Assembly: GCF_001514115.1 (NCBI RefSeq)
Contig: NZ_KQ948460.1
Span: 327,477-373,123, forward strand
Length of the DNA stretch: 45,647 bases
From: Streptomyces olivochromogenes
Lineage (GTDB): Bacteria > Actinomycetota > Actinomycetes > Streptomycetales > Streptomycetaceae
Reading direction: 5' to 3'
The notes beneath the pieces were generated by a model. The model was not told where the DNA came from and searched no databases. It was given only the letters and a program-made list of their open reading frames with translations. Both the position numbers and the translations under genes were made by a program. This document shows, piece by piece, positions 1-8,535 of this stretch; within the stretch, counting starts at the first letter, position 1; each line of letters begins with the position of its first letter.

Positions 1-116
1 GTCGGAAAACCCACGGACATCAGAAGATCCACGGACCTCCGGCAGCCGAACGGCCCCCGACCGATTCACCTGGTCAGGGGCCGTTCGGCCTGCGGAGACA
101 GTTACGGAACCGCAGG

Positions 117-632
117 TCAGAGCGCTTCCTTGTTCGCCTTGGGCGCCTCTCCCGACCTGTGTACCGGAGGCAGGACACTCCAGGGGAAGTTGATCCAGTC
201 GTCGGTCCGCTTCCACACGTACTCGCACTTCACCAGCGAGTGGGACTTCTCATAGATCACGGCGCTGCGGACCTCGGCGACGGTGTCGACGCAGAAGTCG
301 TGCACGAGCTTGAGCGTCTTGCCGGTGTCGGCGACGTCGTCGGTGATCAGGATCTTCTTGTCGGAGAAGTCGATGGCGTTCGGGACGGGAGCGAGCATGA
401 CGGGCATGTCGAGCGTCGTCCCCACACCTGTGTAGAACTCCACGTTGACCAGGTGGATGTTCTTGCAGTCGAGGGCGTACGCCAGTCCACCCGCGACGAA
501 GACACCCCCGCGGGCGATGCTGAGCACTATGTCGGGCTGGTACCCGTCGTCGGCGATGGTCTGGGCGAGCTCACGGACCGCGACCCCGAAGCGCTCGTAG
601 GTGAGGTTCTCCCGCACGTCGGACACGCTCAT
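117..632 (-). CDS. phosphoribosyltransferase (hypoxanthine/xanthine type I family)
   Basis: Predicted 171-aa cytosolic phosphoribosyltransferase that would transfer the phosphoribosyl group of PRPP to a purine-like base in nucleotide salvage. The PRPP-binding signature ILITDDVADTGKT is at residues 94-106, and the N-terminal half has the expected SIARGG loop near residues 38-43. The start is the ATG at 632, preceded by a GGGGAGAG ribosome-binding site; an open frame continues upstream without coding character. It lies 23 bp downstream of dcd on the same strand, so both are probably co-transcribed in nucleotide metabolism. The exact base specificity cannot be read from the sequence. Confidence 0.9.
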   Translation of the reverse strand: MSVSDVRENLTYERFGVAVRELAQTIADDGYQPDIVLSIARGGVFVAGGLAYALDCKNIHLVNVEFYTGVGTTLDMPVMLAPVPNAIDFSDKKILITDDVADTGKTLKLVHDFCVDTVAEVRSAVIYEKSHSLVKCEYVWKRTDDWINFPWSVLPPVHRSGEAPKANKEAL

Positions 633-655
633 GTCCGCACTCTCCCCGCTTCCGC

Positions 656-1231
656 TCACACCTGGGTCCGATGGAAGTTGAGGAAGGACCGGGAGGCGGT
701 CGGTCCGCGCTGGCCCTGGTAGCGGGAGCCGTACCGATCGCTGCCGTACGGGAATTCGGCCGGCGAGCTCAGCCGGAACATGCACAGCTGCCCGATCTTC
801 ATGCCCGGCCAGAGCTTGATCGGAAGCGTCGCGAGATTGGACAGCTCCAGGGTCACGTGCCCGGAGAAGCCGGGGTCGATGAACCCGGCGGTGGAGTGCG
901 TGACGAGCCCCAGCCGCCCGAGCGAACTCTTGCCCTCCAGCCGCGAGGCAAGATCCACGGGAAGGGAGATCACCTCGTACGTGCTGGCGAGTACGAACTC
1001 CCCGGGGTGCAGGATGAACGGCTCGTCCCCCTGGGGCTCGACGAGCCGCGTCAGATCGGCCTGCTCGACGGAAGGGTCGATGTGTGGATAACGGTGATTC
1101 TCGAACACCCGGAAGTAGCGGTCGAGCCGCACGTCGATGCTCGAGGGCTGCACCATGGATTCGTCGTACGGGTCGATGCGCACCCGACCGGCGTCGATCT
1201 CGGCCCGGATGTCCTTGTCTGAGAGAAGCAC
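656..1231 (-). CDS. dcd: dCTP deaminase
   Basis: Deaminates dCTP to dUTP in pyrimidine deoxynucleotide synthesis (in some actinobacteria the enzyme also makes dUMP). The 191-aa product has the usual family length when translation starts at the GTG at 1231, giving the N-terminus MLLSDKDIRAEID. Diagnostic motifs are GKSSLGRLGL (about 100-109) and TAGFIDPGFSGHVTLE (114-129), the latter ending in the predicted catalytic Glu129. The reading frame extends ten codons upstream to an ATG-type start at 1261, but those residues do not belong to the family. Genes for a small Cys/His protein and a phosphoribosyltransferase flank it on the same strand. Confidence 0.95.
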   Translation of the reverse strand: MLLSDKDIRAEIDAGRVRIDPYDESMVQPSSIDVRLDRYFRVFENHRYPHIDPSVEQADLTRLVEPQGDEPFILHPGEFVLASTYEVISLPVDLASRLEGKSSLGRLGLVTHSTAGFIDPGFSGHVTLELSNLATLPIKLWPGMKIGQLCMFRLSSPAEFPYGSDRYGSRYQGQRGPTASRSFLNFHRTQV

Positions 1232-1312
1232 GCCCCGAGGATACGCGGGGACTGTCAGCATTTCGCACAGTCCCCGCGCCCCAGGTCCTACCGCTGGTCC
1301 TACCGCTGAGTC

Positions 1313-1471
1313 CTACCGCTTCTCGAGCGTGACCGGAACGACGCTCCGGAGCCGCGCACACCGCGGACACCGGACCAATCGACCGGGGCCGAGTCGCTCG
1401 GCCTGCTGCATCGGGAACGAAGCGGTGCTGAACACGTGCCCCTCGGCACAACGGACGACGGTGCGCTCCAT
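1313..1471 (-). CDS. small Cys/His-containing protein, possible zinc ribbon
   Basis: A 52-aa protein starting at the ATG at 1469-1471 behind a GAGGA ribosome-binding site. It contains Cys8-x3-His12 and Cys35-Pro-Arg-Cys38, a spacing that suggests one small zinc-binding knuckle. It is basic at the C-terminus. It lies 81 bp upstream of dcd on the same strand and may be transcribed with it. No enzymatic function can be inferred. A longer reading frame reaches 1705, but only the last 52 codons look like protein. Confidence 0.7.
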   Translation of the reverse strand: MERTVVRCAEGHVFSTASFPMQQAERLGPGRLVRCPRCARLRSVVPVTLEKR

Positions 1472-1731
1472 CAAGTCCTCAGAGTCCCTTCCCCAAGAGC
1501 CGCGTCTGACTGACGACGAAAGCCACATTACGGGATGAAAGGGATGGCCTTCCAAGCGGCACTCCGGTCCCGCCCAGACCCTCTTCCACCCCTCCACCGT
1601 ACGCCCCAACTCCGGTCCCCTGCACCCGTGTCCACCCCCCGAAACGCGCACCGGCCCCTCGGCGTCAGCGCCAGGGACCGGGCATAAGGTAGAGTGAGCG
1701 AGCATTCGGCACCGGGTGACCGGCGTCTTAC

Positions 1732-1802
1732 GCGGGTGTAGTTTAGTGGTAGAACATCAGCTTCCCAAGCTGAGAGTGCGAGTTCGATTCTCGTCACCCG
1801 CT
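1732..1802 (+). tRNA. tRNA-Gly (CCC anticodon)
   Basis: A complete cloverleaf can be folded: 7-bp acceptor stem GCGGGTG/CACCCGC with discriminator T, anticodon stem TCAGC/GCTGA enclosing loop TTCCCAA (anticodon CCC), and T arm GCGAG-TTCGATT-CTCGT. No CCA is encoded, as is common in Streptomyces. The 3' 44 nt from 1760 onward recur three times downstream, so this gene is the integration target for the attachment sites listed below. Confidence 0.97.
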
Positions 1803-1808
1803 CTTTTG

Positions 1809-1835
1809 AAGCCCCAGGTCATCGGCCTGGGGCTT
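1809..1835 (+). terminator. terminator hairpin of tRNA-Gly
   Basis: Ten-bp perfect stem AAGCCCCAGG/CCTGGGGCTT with a 7-nt loop, starting 7 nt after the tRNA. Each of the three tRNA fragments downstream is followed by a related hairpin. Confidence 0.7.
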
Positions 1836-2148
1836 ATCTATTGGCGGGGGTTTTCCGCCGGAGACCTTTCTGTAGATGCACGAAGATCGGCACGTGGCGG
1901 GCACGGGTTCTCGGTGGCCATGGCAGGCTCACCGTTTCGGGCCCCGAAAAGTGCCACCAACCTGCGGTTTCGCCATGTCAGCCCCATCAGCCACGCCTGT
2001 GAGCCCTCAGCTTGCCCGTCCCCTCTGAGAGGCAGATGGCGTTCACGGACGCGGCAGCACTACCGATTGCGCAACTCCTGCCCAGCAGGCAGGACTTCGA
2101 CGAGCAGGGTCCACCACCCTCGCCTGACGCAAGCACGGTGGAAACCTC
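1836..2148. other. stretch without recognisable genes
   Basis: Sequence after the tRNA terminator. Open frames run through it, but none shows family resemblance, a convincing ribosome-binding site or consistent codon bias. Probably eroded element DNA. Confidence 0.5.
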
Positions 2149-2478
2149 TCAGACGATGTCGTGGATGTTGTGCTCGGTCAGGTCGAACGCATGCCGGGCA
2201 ATGGCGCGGTAGTCGGCATCGTTGTGCAGGACAGCCAGTCCGTGATGGGCTGCGGTCGCGGCGATGACGAGGTCCACCGCCGAGGCACTGCGATGCTCTC
2301 CGACCCGGGCCATACGGTGCTGCATCGCGCCGATCCGGCGCCCTGCGTTCTTCGGCACGGCCGCATCGGGGCAGAGGTCGGTGAACATCTCCGTGATAAG
2401 GAAGCGGTCAATCTCGCCCTGCACCGTCTGAGCGCCGGCACCGGTATGTACGGCCGGAATGGCCAACGCATGACACAT
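2149..2478 (-). pseudogene. truncated PIN-domain (VapC-like) toxin
   Basis: Only the C-terminal half of a VapC-type PIN nuclease is present. The segment reading HRSASAVDLVIAATAAHHG and then LHNDADYRAIA matches the family's conserved D-L-x-I-A-A and H-x-D-x-D-(F/Y) blocks, with the last metal-binding acidic residues intact. The first about 60 residues, with the N-terminal Asp of the active site (DTS/DAS motif), are missing, and no frame upstream to about 2600 restores them. No antitoxin gene is adjacent. It is presumably inactive. Confidence 0.65.
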
Positions 2479-2602
2479 GACGGGCAGCGGCCTCGGCGAT
2501 CGCCGGTGAGGGTCGGTGAAAGATCAGTGGGGGGCGGTGACGGTGACGGCTGCCCCGCACGCTACGGTGTCGTGTTCATGTCGCGCACCTATGGGGGGTT
2601 TG

Positions 2603-4135
2603 ATGCGGCGAACCACGGCAGCCGCGAGTGTCGTCACCATGCTCGTGCCGCTTCTCCTGGCCGGCGCTTCCACGGCGTCGGCCGCAGCCAACGGCTCACT
2701 CACCGTCACGACGTTGGACCGGAGCGGCAAGCCGGTCTACGCCCAGGTGGCGGTCTACAACACGAGGACGAACGACTTCCGCTACATCGACGGCAACAAG
2801 AAGACGTCGCTGCCCAACGGCAGTTACGAGCTCGCCACCTCCTTCACCGGCGGCAACGGCGAGGACGGCATCGTCGGCGGCCACAGTGTGAAGGTCTCCG
2901 GGGCCACGACGACCACGTTCGACGCCCGGAAGGGCCGTCCGGTCAAGGTCTCGATCAGTCCCGCCCCGGGCAGCGGATACGACCGCACGTTCAGCGCGGC
3001 CGTCTGCGCGACCGACAACAGCCCGGCGACCATGAGCATGTCGGCCGCGCCGGGCGACCTGTACGTCATCCCGAACAGCAGCAAGGCGTACGAGCTGGCC
3101 TACGGCACCACGTACGAACCGCGGTCGACGACCGGCGGCGACTTCTGGCTGGCCTCCGTCACGCACAGCCGCGGCGTGCCGTCCGGGGTGTCCGCGACAC
3201 TCAGGAAGTCGGGGCTGACCACCCTCAAGGTGTACGCGCGTTCCGGTCCCGACAGCGGACAGGCGCGGTTCTCGTTCAACGGCGAGCCGACGGGCGGCTC
3301 CGACTGCTCGTCGTCCATGGACATCCTCGACGTCCAGCGCGACCTGCCCAACTCCTTCAGCGTCCACGTCCCGGCCGGCCAGTGGACAGTGGGCCAGCAG
3401 GGCAACGACTTCATCTACGGCGGGTCCCACAAGTACGCGGCCGGCAAGACCGCCACGCTGGCCCTCGGCCACGCGGTCTGGGGGCCCGGCGGGCAGTTGC
3501 CGTACACCTGGTACCACCAGCTGTACTTCGGGAACGACAACCCGTTCGCCGACCCCGTGCTCACGGCGGGCGGGGTCCTGGCCTCCGGCACCGTGAAGCT
3601 GACGCACGCGGGCAGGACGCTCTACTCGCACAAGTACAGCCCCTCGCAGGAGATCGGCGCGCAGCCGCGGATCCCGGGGTCGGGCTGGTACACGATCACC
3701 GAAACCGGTCACCGTGACCATCTGCCGGCCGGCTCTCTGTCGACCTCCTCCAGCCTCTCCCTGCACTTCTACGCCGACGCCGGCAAGAACCAGCAGATCC
3801 GTGCCTACATCACCCGGTTCTCGCCCGAGGCGCTGAACTCCAGGAACCAGGCGGCTGCCGGGTCGACCACGACCGTCGACCTGGGCATGCAACGCAACGG
3901 CACGGGCGACAGCACGATCGGCCGGCTGTCGGACAGCGTGAAGTCCGTACGTGCCTGGTACACCACCGACAACGGCTCCACCTGGCACGCCATCACCGCG
4001 AAGCTGTCCGGCGGCAAGTGGACCACCGCCGTCCACAACCCGGCCTCCGGCCGCGTCGGCCTGCGCTCGACCGTCACCGACACCCACGGCGACAGTTCGA
4101 CGACCACGGTGTACAACGCGTACGCCGTGGGCTGA
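2603..4135 (+). CDS. secreted protein of unknown function
   Basis: A 510-aa predicted exported protein. The start at ATG 2603 follows a GGGGGG ribosome-binding site and gives a Sec signal peptide (MRRTTAAASVV, a hydrophobic stretch, then AGASTASAAA). The mature part is rich in Ser, Thr and Gly and begins with a carboxypeptidase-regulatory-like beta segment (TTLDRSGKPVYAQVAVYNT). The last 200 residues resemble the beta-rich C-terminal regions of large secreted Streptomyces peptidases, but no protease motif is present. It is followed by remains of a peptidase gene, so the two could derive from one exported-protein locus. The catalytic role, if any, is unknown. Confidence 0.8.
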   Translation: MRRTTAAASVVTMLVPLLLAGASTASAAANGSLTVTTLDRSGKPVYAQVAVYNTRTNDFRYIDGNKKTSLPNGSYELATSFTGGNGEDGIVGGHSVKVSGATTTTFDARKGRPVKVSISPAPGSGYDRTFSAAVCATDNSPATMSMSAAPGDLYVIPNSSKAYELAYGTTYEPRSTTGGDFWLASVTHSRGVPSGVSATLRKSGLTTLKVYARSGPDSGQARFSFNGEPTGGSDCSSSMDILDVQRDLPNSFSVHVPAGQWTVGQQGNDFIYGGSHKYAAGKTATLALGHAVWGPGGQLPYTWYHQLYFGNDNPFADPVLTAGGVLASGTVKLTHAGRTLYSHKYSPSQEIGAQPRIPGSGWYTITETGHRDHLPAGSLSTSSSLSLHFYADAGKNQQIRAYITRFSPEALNSRNQAAAGSTTTVDLGMQRNGTGDSTIGRLSDSVKSVRAWYTTDNGSTWHAITAKLSGGKWTTAVHNPASGRVGLRSTVTDTHGDSSTTTVYNAYAVG

Positions 4136-4181
4136 GGACTGAGGACTGAGGGCCGACCGTGCCGTCGCGACGGCACGGTCG

Positions 4182-4680
4182 GTGGGGTCGACACCAAGGG
4201 AGACCAACACGCGGAGGGCCATGTTGCCCGGCCTCCTGGGCGGCCTGCCGGCGCTGACCCTGGCGGCACCGTCGGCCGCGACACCGCCGCCGGTCCTGGC
4301 GCCGGCGGCGGTGTCGCGGACGACCCCACCTGCCCCAGTCACCACGGAGCCGGACACCCGCCCCCTGTGCGCGACCGAGCCCGCCCGGCGAGGTGTCCTG
4401 CTTCGCACTCGCCCATAACGACGTACGGCAGGCCAAGAGCCTGCAACCCCTCGCGGCCCCGGCGGGACTGAGCCCCGCCGACCTCCAGAGCGCCTACGAC
4501 CTGCCCTCCGGCACAGCCGGGTACGGCGCCACGCCGGCCCTCGTCGACGCCTACGACGCCCCGAACGCCGAGGCCGATCCGGCCGTCTACCGCAGCCAGT
4601 TCGGCCTGCCGCCCTGCACCACCGACAACGGCTGCTTCCCCAGGACCGACCCCGGCGTCTTCCGATCCTCCGAGGAACAG
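4182..4680 (+). pseudogene. frameshifted, truncated S53-like (sedolisin/kumamolisin-type) secreted peptidase
   Basis: The first part, from about 4221 (ATG behind GGAGG), encodes a signal-peptide-like leader. At about 4375-4390 the frame shifts by one base and continues with SCFALAHNDV and then GLSPADLQSAYDLPS, residues typical of the start of the mature domain in Streptomyces S53-type secreted proteases. Similarity stops near 4670 (GCFPRTD), before any catalytic Ser, Glu or Asp motif. The gene is therefore broken twice, by a frameshift and by loss of the catalytic region. Confidence 0.7.
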
Positions 4681-4946
4681 GCTCCGGTGCCTGTGCGTCC
4701 GGTGCCGCGCGGGCGCGGGAGTGGTCTGCCCGCCTCCGCGTCGGCACTGGTGGAGAGCGGGCGGAGCGAGCGGAGTGAAGCAAAAACCCGTCCGCTGACA
4801 CGAACCGCGACCCCGCGGTGAACACTCTCCTGGGCGGGATCCGGCATATGCCCTCGCAACGGCGCACACAGGCGCCATGTCAACGCGCAGCGGGCCGAGC
4901 ACGATGAGGGCGCGCGGACACCGTGTCCCTCGCCCTCCACTGCACT

Positions 4947-5115
4947 GTGCCCTTCGCGTGCCCATAAGAGTGGACAACCTCGGTCGACACACGAGCGATA
5001 CGACGGCACGGTTCCTGCAAGGACACTGCATCCGCGCAGCTCAGAGCCACAGAGCTCGCCCAGGCGCCATCGCTTCCCAAGCTGAGAGTGCGAGTTCGAT
5101 TCTCGTCACCCGCTC
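4947..5115 (+). repeat. attachment-site copy A: arm plus tRNA-Gly 3' repeat
   Basis: Positions 5072-5115 are identical to the 3' 44 nt of the tRNA-Gly gene (1760-1803). Exactly 125 bp before this core is a segment with two GTGCCC hexamers (4947 and 4959) followed by GGACAACCTCGGTC; the same block occurs at the same distance before copies B and C. The layout resembles an attachment site with integrase arm sites. The other strand encodes a spurious peptide containing ENRTRTLSLGSDGAW. Confidence 0.85.
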
Positions 5116-5123
5116 CATGATTG

Positions 5124-5148
5124 AGGCCCAGGTCCGAGACCTGGGCCT
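5124..5148 (+). terminator. hairpin after attachment-site copy A
   Basis: Eleven-bp perfect stem AGGCCCAGGTC/GACCTGGGCCT with loop CGA, followed by TGTTTGTTG. Same position relative to the tRNA repeat as the authentic tRNA terminator. Confidence 0.65.
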
Positions 5149-5320
5149 TGTTTGTTGTCCAGTCCATGGGTGGCACACCACGACGGCATCATGGGACGGC
5201 TTTCTTCGGCGGACGGCCTGCCCGAGGAGCGTGCGAGTAGCGGGACCGCTCGGGCGATGTCGGACCCTTGCGGAATCATGACGCTCGGAAGCCTGGTCGA
5301 CCTTGCTGAAGGGGCACGTG

Positions 5321-6631
5321 GTGAATGCCGACCTGATACGGGACCTCGGCAGGCCAGACTTGTACGAGGCAGCAGCAGACGCGTTGGTCACGCTCGGCGC
5401 CGGCGGGGTGGAGCAGTTGGTGCGGGAGGTGATGGACGCGGAGTCCCCGGTGGACTGGCGGCCGATCACCGCCGTACTCCGGCGGATCGGGGATGCGGGG
5501 TTCGACGGTCTGCTTCAGGGGCTCGTCTCCGCGTCCACCGAGGAGTCCCGCAAGCGAGTCGGCTTCGCGTTCTCCCAGCTCGGCCTGGCCGTTCTCGACC
5601 GTTACACCGCGGCCCTCGCCCACCCCGTGCCGCTCGTGCGCCGTCAGGCCGTCCGTGGGATCGAGCACTGCGGCGAGGCCGGCCGGTCCGCCGCCGCCCT
5701 GCTGAAGCTGCTCGGCGACCCGGACCAGGAAGTCGCCCGGCAAGCCCAGGACACCCTGATCCGTACCGGCGAGCACGTGATTCCGCTGCTCCGGCGCGTC
5801 CGGGAACGGGGGCCGGGCCGCCAGCGGGCGCGGGCGTTGACCGTACTCGCCGAACTCGGTGGCGAACCGGCTCTGTCGCGCGCCGACACCGCCGCGATCG
5901 AGCGACTCATCCGCATCAAGCTCCCGGACGATCGCCCCGAACCGCTGTGGGCCTGCTGGAACTACTGGATGGCCGTCCCCGGCGGAGACCAGGCCGGGAT
6001 CATGCGCACCCTCGGCCTGACCGACCCACGACCCGTGACCTTCGCACTCGGCAACGACATCGTCGACGCCGACGGCCACGGCTGCGACACGGACGAACAC
6101 ACCGGCTACGAACGGGTCTTCGTCACCCCCGAACTCGCCGGCTGGACCCTCGTCCTCGGCGCCTGGTGCGACCCGCACGGCCAGGAGCGCCGCGAGGACG
6201 TGCTGCGCCTGTGCACCGAGCTCAGTGCCCGCTACGGCCAGGCACAGGCGTACTACTACGGCGGCCAGGGCGACGGCTCCGCCTGGCTCGTCGCCGAGCA
6301 CGGCACGGTGATCCGGCGTTACTGCGAAACCGGCGAGGCGGAGGACGAGTTTCTGACCCTCGGCGGGCCGCTGCCGTACGAACGAACACGCCGTACGGAA
6401 CTGGCTCTGCACCCCGACTGGGAGGCCGCACAGGAGAGCGAGGACGACGAGGACGACGAGGACGAGTGGCGCTGGACCGCACACGACCTCGCCCCGGACA
6501 TCGCCCGCTCCCTCGGCACCACAAACCCGCTCGACGTCACTGCCGACACACCGTCACACGGCACCGGCGTCATCGCCCTGACTCCGTACGGCGTCGCCCA
6601 TGGCGTACCGGCGGGCGCCTACCGCATCTGA
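5321..6631 (+). CDS. HEAT-repeat protein with uncharacterised C-terminal domain
   Basis: A 436-aa soluble protein. Residues about 1-200 form helical HEAT/PBS-type repeats (for example HPVPLVRRQAVRGIEHCGEA), a protein-protein interaction scaffold. Residues about 240-360 form a second domain with DEHTGYERVFVTPELAGWTL and QAYYYGGQGDGSAWLV, shared with other Streptomyces hypothetical proteins. A short acidic run (ESEDDEDDEDE) follows. I chose the GTG at 5321 because AAGGGG lies 6 nt before it; GTG 5318 and TTG 5303 are alternatives. It is the only gene in its att-bounded segment. No enzymatic motif is seen. Confidence 0.8.
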   Translation: MNADLIRDLGRPDLYEAAADALVTLGAGGVEQLVREVMDAESPVDWRPITAVLRRIGDAGFDGLLQGLVSASTEESRKRVGFAFSQLGLAVLDRYTAALAHPVPLVRRQAVRGIEHCGEAGRSAAALLKLLGDPDQEVARQAQDTLIRTGEHVIPLLRRVRERGPGRQRARALTVLAELGGEPALSRADTAAIERLIRIKLPDDRPEPLWACWNYWMAVPGGDQAGIMRTLGLTDPRPVTFALGNDIVDADGHGCDTDEHTGYERVFVTPELAGWTLVLGAWCDPHGQERREDVLRLCTELSARYGQAQAYYYGGQGDGSAWLVAEHGTVIRRYCETGEAEDEFLTLGGPLPYERTRRTELALHPDWEAAQESEDDEDDEDEWRWTAHDLAPDIARSLGTTNPLDVTADTPSHGTGVIALTPYGVAHGVPAGAYRI

Positions 6632-6784
6632 GTCACGGCGGCAAAAATCGCGGATGCTCCGTACTCGACAAGCACTGCCCTCGACGTGCTCCCGCAACGG
6701 CACCCTTCCGGCCGGTGCTCGCTTCCCGTGCTCGGCCGCTCGCCGACCACCCCGAGGGGCTCTCCACGCCTCGGAGTCGACAGT

Positions 6785-6953
6785 GTGCCCATAGCGTGCC
6801 CTTAGGACCGGCAAACCACGGTCGACAGCGGTACGAACCCGCGCTCCTGGGCGGCACACCAGAACGCATAAACCCAGGTCAGAAGCCATCCAGCTCGCCA
6901 AGCGCCGTCGCTTCCCAGGCTGAGAGTGCGAGTTCGATTCTCGTCACCCGCTC
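6785..6953 (+). repeat. attachment-site copy B: arm plus tRNA-Gly 3' repeat
   Basis: Positions 6910-6953 match the tRNA-Gly 3' 44 nt with one difference (A to G after the anticodon CCC). The arm with GTGCCC at 6785 and 6796 and the following GGCAAACCACGGTCGACAGC starts exactly 125 bp before the core. The 16 nt just before the core (CTCGCCAAGCGCCGTC) also resemble those of the other copies. Confidence 0.85.
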
Positions 6954-6961
6954 CATGATCG

Positions 6962-6986
6962 AGGCCCAGGTCGGAGACCTGGGCCT
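6962..6986 (+). terminator. hairpin after attachment-site copy B
   Basis: Stem AGGCCCAGGTC/GACCTGGGCCT with loop GGA, followed by TCTT. Nearly identical to the hairpin after copy A. Confidence 0.65.
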
Positions 6987-7048
6987 TCTTGCATTCCGCT
7001 GCAGCCACTGCTCGTGTGTCAGGCCGGCCCGCACCGCAGATCGGTGGA

Positions 7049-8236
7049 TCACGAAGCTTTCACGTGGGAAAGCACGGTCGGGACGGCGGTGTCGTGGTCC
7101 GGTGCCGAGGGCGGCGAGTCCGCAGGGGTGAGGAGGGCGCGGGCCCGGCGTTCCAGGGGGTCGATGCGCGTGGCGACAGAGGTGATCGCACGTACGGCGA
7201 TGCCGATGTCACGACCTGGGGCGCGGAGCAGCTGGGAATATCCCACGACCGTCCTCATCGACGATCCGAACTCGGTGATGTGTGTGGTCCCCGACCGGGT
7301 CGACTCCACCATCTCGATGACCTGGTGGAGAAAACTCTCCATGTCCTCGTCGCGTTGGGCCGGCGATCGGTCTTCGATGATGTCGAGCGACGCATGGATA
7401 CCGGCTTCGATATCCGCCATGCGTTCGGCGAACGCCACGCTGCTCGCCCGGAACGCGGCAGCCGGCTCCGCGACAGCCGTGGAGAACTTTCTGACGAGCG
7501 CGAGCCGGGCGCTCGCCGGCAGATTGGCCTCGTTGGCAGAGTTCATCTCGGGGGTGCACTCTTCCGCCACCTCACCGATTCGCAGTACCGCCTCACCCAT
7601 GGCCTCAACGTCAGCGAGGACTGATTCCATCTGTTCCTCGGCCTGTGCCAGCCGATCGACGATGCCGGGTACGTCGTTGTCCACGCCGTCCCCGTCATCC
7701 CCGTCGTCGGCCGGAGCAGGACTGGAGGTGGTCGCATCGGCATAGACCACAGTCCTGAACCCGTGGGTGACGCCTTCGTGGAGGACGCGGCTCAACTGGT
7801 CGCGTGCTTCGTGCAGGCTCGAGTCGGTCCGCCGGAAGCGAATGGTCCGCAACTGGGCGATGTCAAACGGCAGATCGCCGTTCTCGCCGATGAGGATCAC
7901 CGGTTTACCGCAACCGATGCGGAAGCCCAGTTCGTACATGACGTTGGGATTTCCGCCGCTGACGTCGGCGATCACAATGTCGTCCTCGTGGAGCCGCCGA
8001 TGGATCTGGTCGGTGATCTCCCCGGTGTCCGCGATGGCGTCGGCACGCAGCGGGACCAACCCGTGGGCCTGGCAGGCGGCACGGATGACCTCGTCGTAGA
8101 CGCGCAGCGCCCCCTCGTACAGGCGGCGCTCCGGGCTTCCATACTCCGCGTGCTTGTCGCCGATGGGGCCGATCACGAAGCAGGTCCAGGTGGGCTGGGG
8201 CGGATCGTCCGGGGCTGCATGGGTCGTTGCGCTCAC
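7049..8236 (-). CDS. nucleoside 2-deoxyribosyltransferase-like / TIR-like putative effector
   Basis: A 395-aa soluble protein. Residues 19-155 match the nucleoside-2-deoxyribosyltransferase/TIR-like Rossmannoid fold: CFVIGPIGD (19-27), RADAIADTGEITDQI, DIVIADVSGGNPNVMYELG (86-104, with Glu102 where the family has its catalytic Glu) and KPVILIGE. Such domains cleave N-glycosidic bonds of nucleosides or NAD and recur as effectors in anti-phage systems. Residues about 190-225 are a probable coiled coil, followed by a long helical region. The GTG start at 8236 overlaps the stop of the preceding HTH gene (GTGA), so it is the last gene of a translationally coupled operon. The NAD-degrading role is inferred, not shown. 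Confidence 0.75.
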   Translation of the reverse strand: MSATTHAAPDDPPQPTWTCFVIGPIGDKHAEYGSPERRLYEGALRVYDEVIRAACQAHGLVPLRADAIADTGEITDQIHRRLHEDDIVIADVSGGNPNVMYELGFRIGCGKPVILIGENGDLPFDIAQLRTIRFRRTDSSLHEARDQLSRVLHEGVTHGFRTVVYADATTSSPAPADDGDDGDGVDNDVPGIVDRLAQAEEQMESVLADVEAMGEAVLRIGEVAEECTPEMNSANEANLPASARLALVRKFSTAVAEPAAAFRASSVAFAERMADIEAGIHASLDIIEDRSPAQRDEDMESFLHQVIEMVESTRSGTTHITEFGSSMRTVVGYSQLLRAPGRDIGIAVRAITSVATRIDPLERRARALLTPADSPPSAPDHDTAVPTVLSHVKAS

Positions 8237-8535
8237 TGCCTGTACTCCTGTTCTTCGGCGTCATGCGTCAGGGCGGCGGACATCTCGGCACCGGCCTCGA
8301 CGTCCGCCGCATAGACGGGAAGGTTCTCGATGCCCAGGGCGCGCATGAGCGACGCGGTCGGGATGCGGTACTGGTGGCCGATGCGAACCACCCGGCACGG
8401 GAAGCGCCCCAGGTGGACAAGCCGGTATGCGGTGGCGGGACAGACTGCGAAGGCACGGGCCGCGGTTCGCAGGTCGACGCTCAGCGGGAGGTCGAACGCC
8501 TCGGCGAAAGTGAGTGTTCGGCGGGTGCGGTTCAT
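8233..8535 (-). CDS. small helix-turn-helix DNA-binding protein
   Basis: A 100-aa protein with a MerR/excisionase-like winged helix in residues about 15-70: LRTAARAFAVCPATAYRLVH followed by FPCRVVRIGHQYRIPTASL. Such small HTH proteins act as excisionases or as local regulators in Streptomyces integrative elements. The ATG at 8535 overlaps the stop codon of the cyclase-like gene (ATGA), and its own stop overlaps the GTG of the next gene. The three genes are therefore almost certainly one coupled operon. Confidence 0.8.
   Translation of the reverse strand: MNRTRRTLTFAEAFDLPLSVDLRTAARAFAVCPATAYRLVHLGRFPCRVVRIGHQYRIPTASLMRALGIENLPVYAADVEAGAEMSAALTHDAEEQEYRQ

Larger units (their letters stand above)
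1760..5115. mobile_element. att-bounded segment 1 (remnant, no integrase)
   Basis: Segment between the 3' half of the intact tRNA-Gly and the first downstream 44-bp copy of it. The cargo is a truncated PIN-domain toxin gene, a secreted protein gene and a broken S53-like peptidase gene. No integrase, excisionase or replication gene is visible, so this looks like a decayed or passenger insertion that used the tRNA as its target. That interpretation rests on the repeats, not on recombination genes. Confidence 0.6.
5072..6953. mobile_element. att-bounded segment 2 (remnant, one cargo gene)
   Basis: A 1.9-kb segment between attachment-site copies A and B holding a single intact gene for a HEAT-repeat protein. 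No recombinase gene is visible. Confidence 0.55.

Noticed and set aside
2161..3717. Long plus-strand open frame overlapping the PIN stub and the secreted protein gene
   Set aside because: Arg/Gly/His-rich shadow translation typical of GC-rich antisense or shifted frames; no family resemblance.
2696..4867. 723-codon minus-strand open frame antisense to the secreted protein gene
   Set aside because: Composition is that of a shadow frame, and it crosses two unrelated loci.
4880..5176. Minus-strand ORFs across the tRNA repeats with ENRTRTLSLGSDGAW
   Set aside because: They are the reverse complement of the tRNA-Gly 3' end; the same peptide appears at every copy and at the true tRNA. Not a gene.
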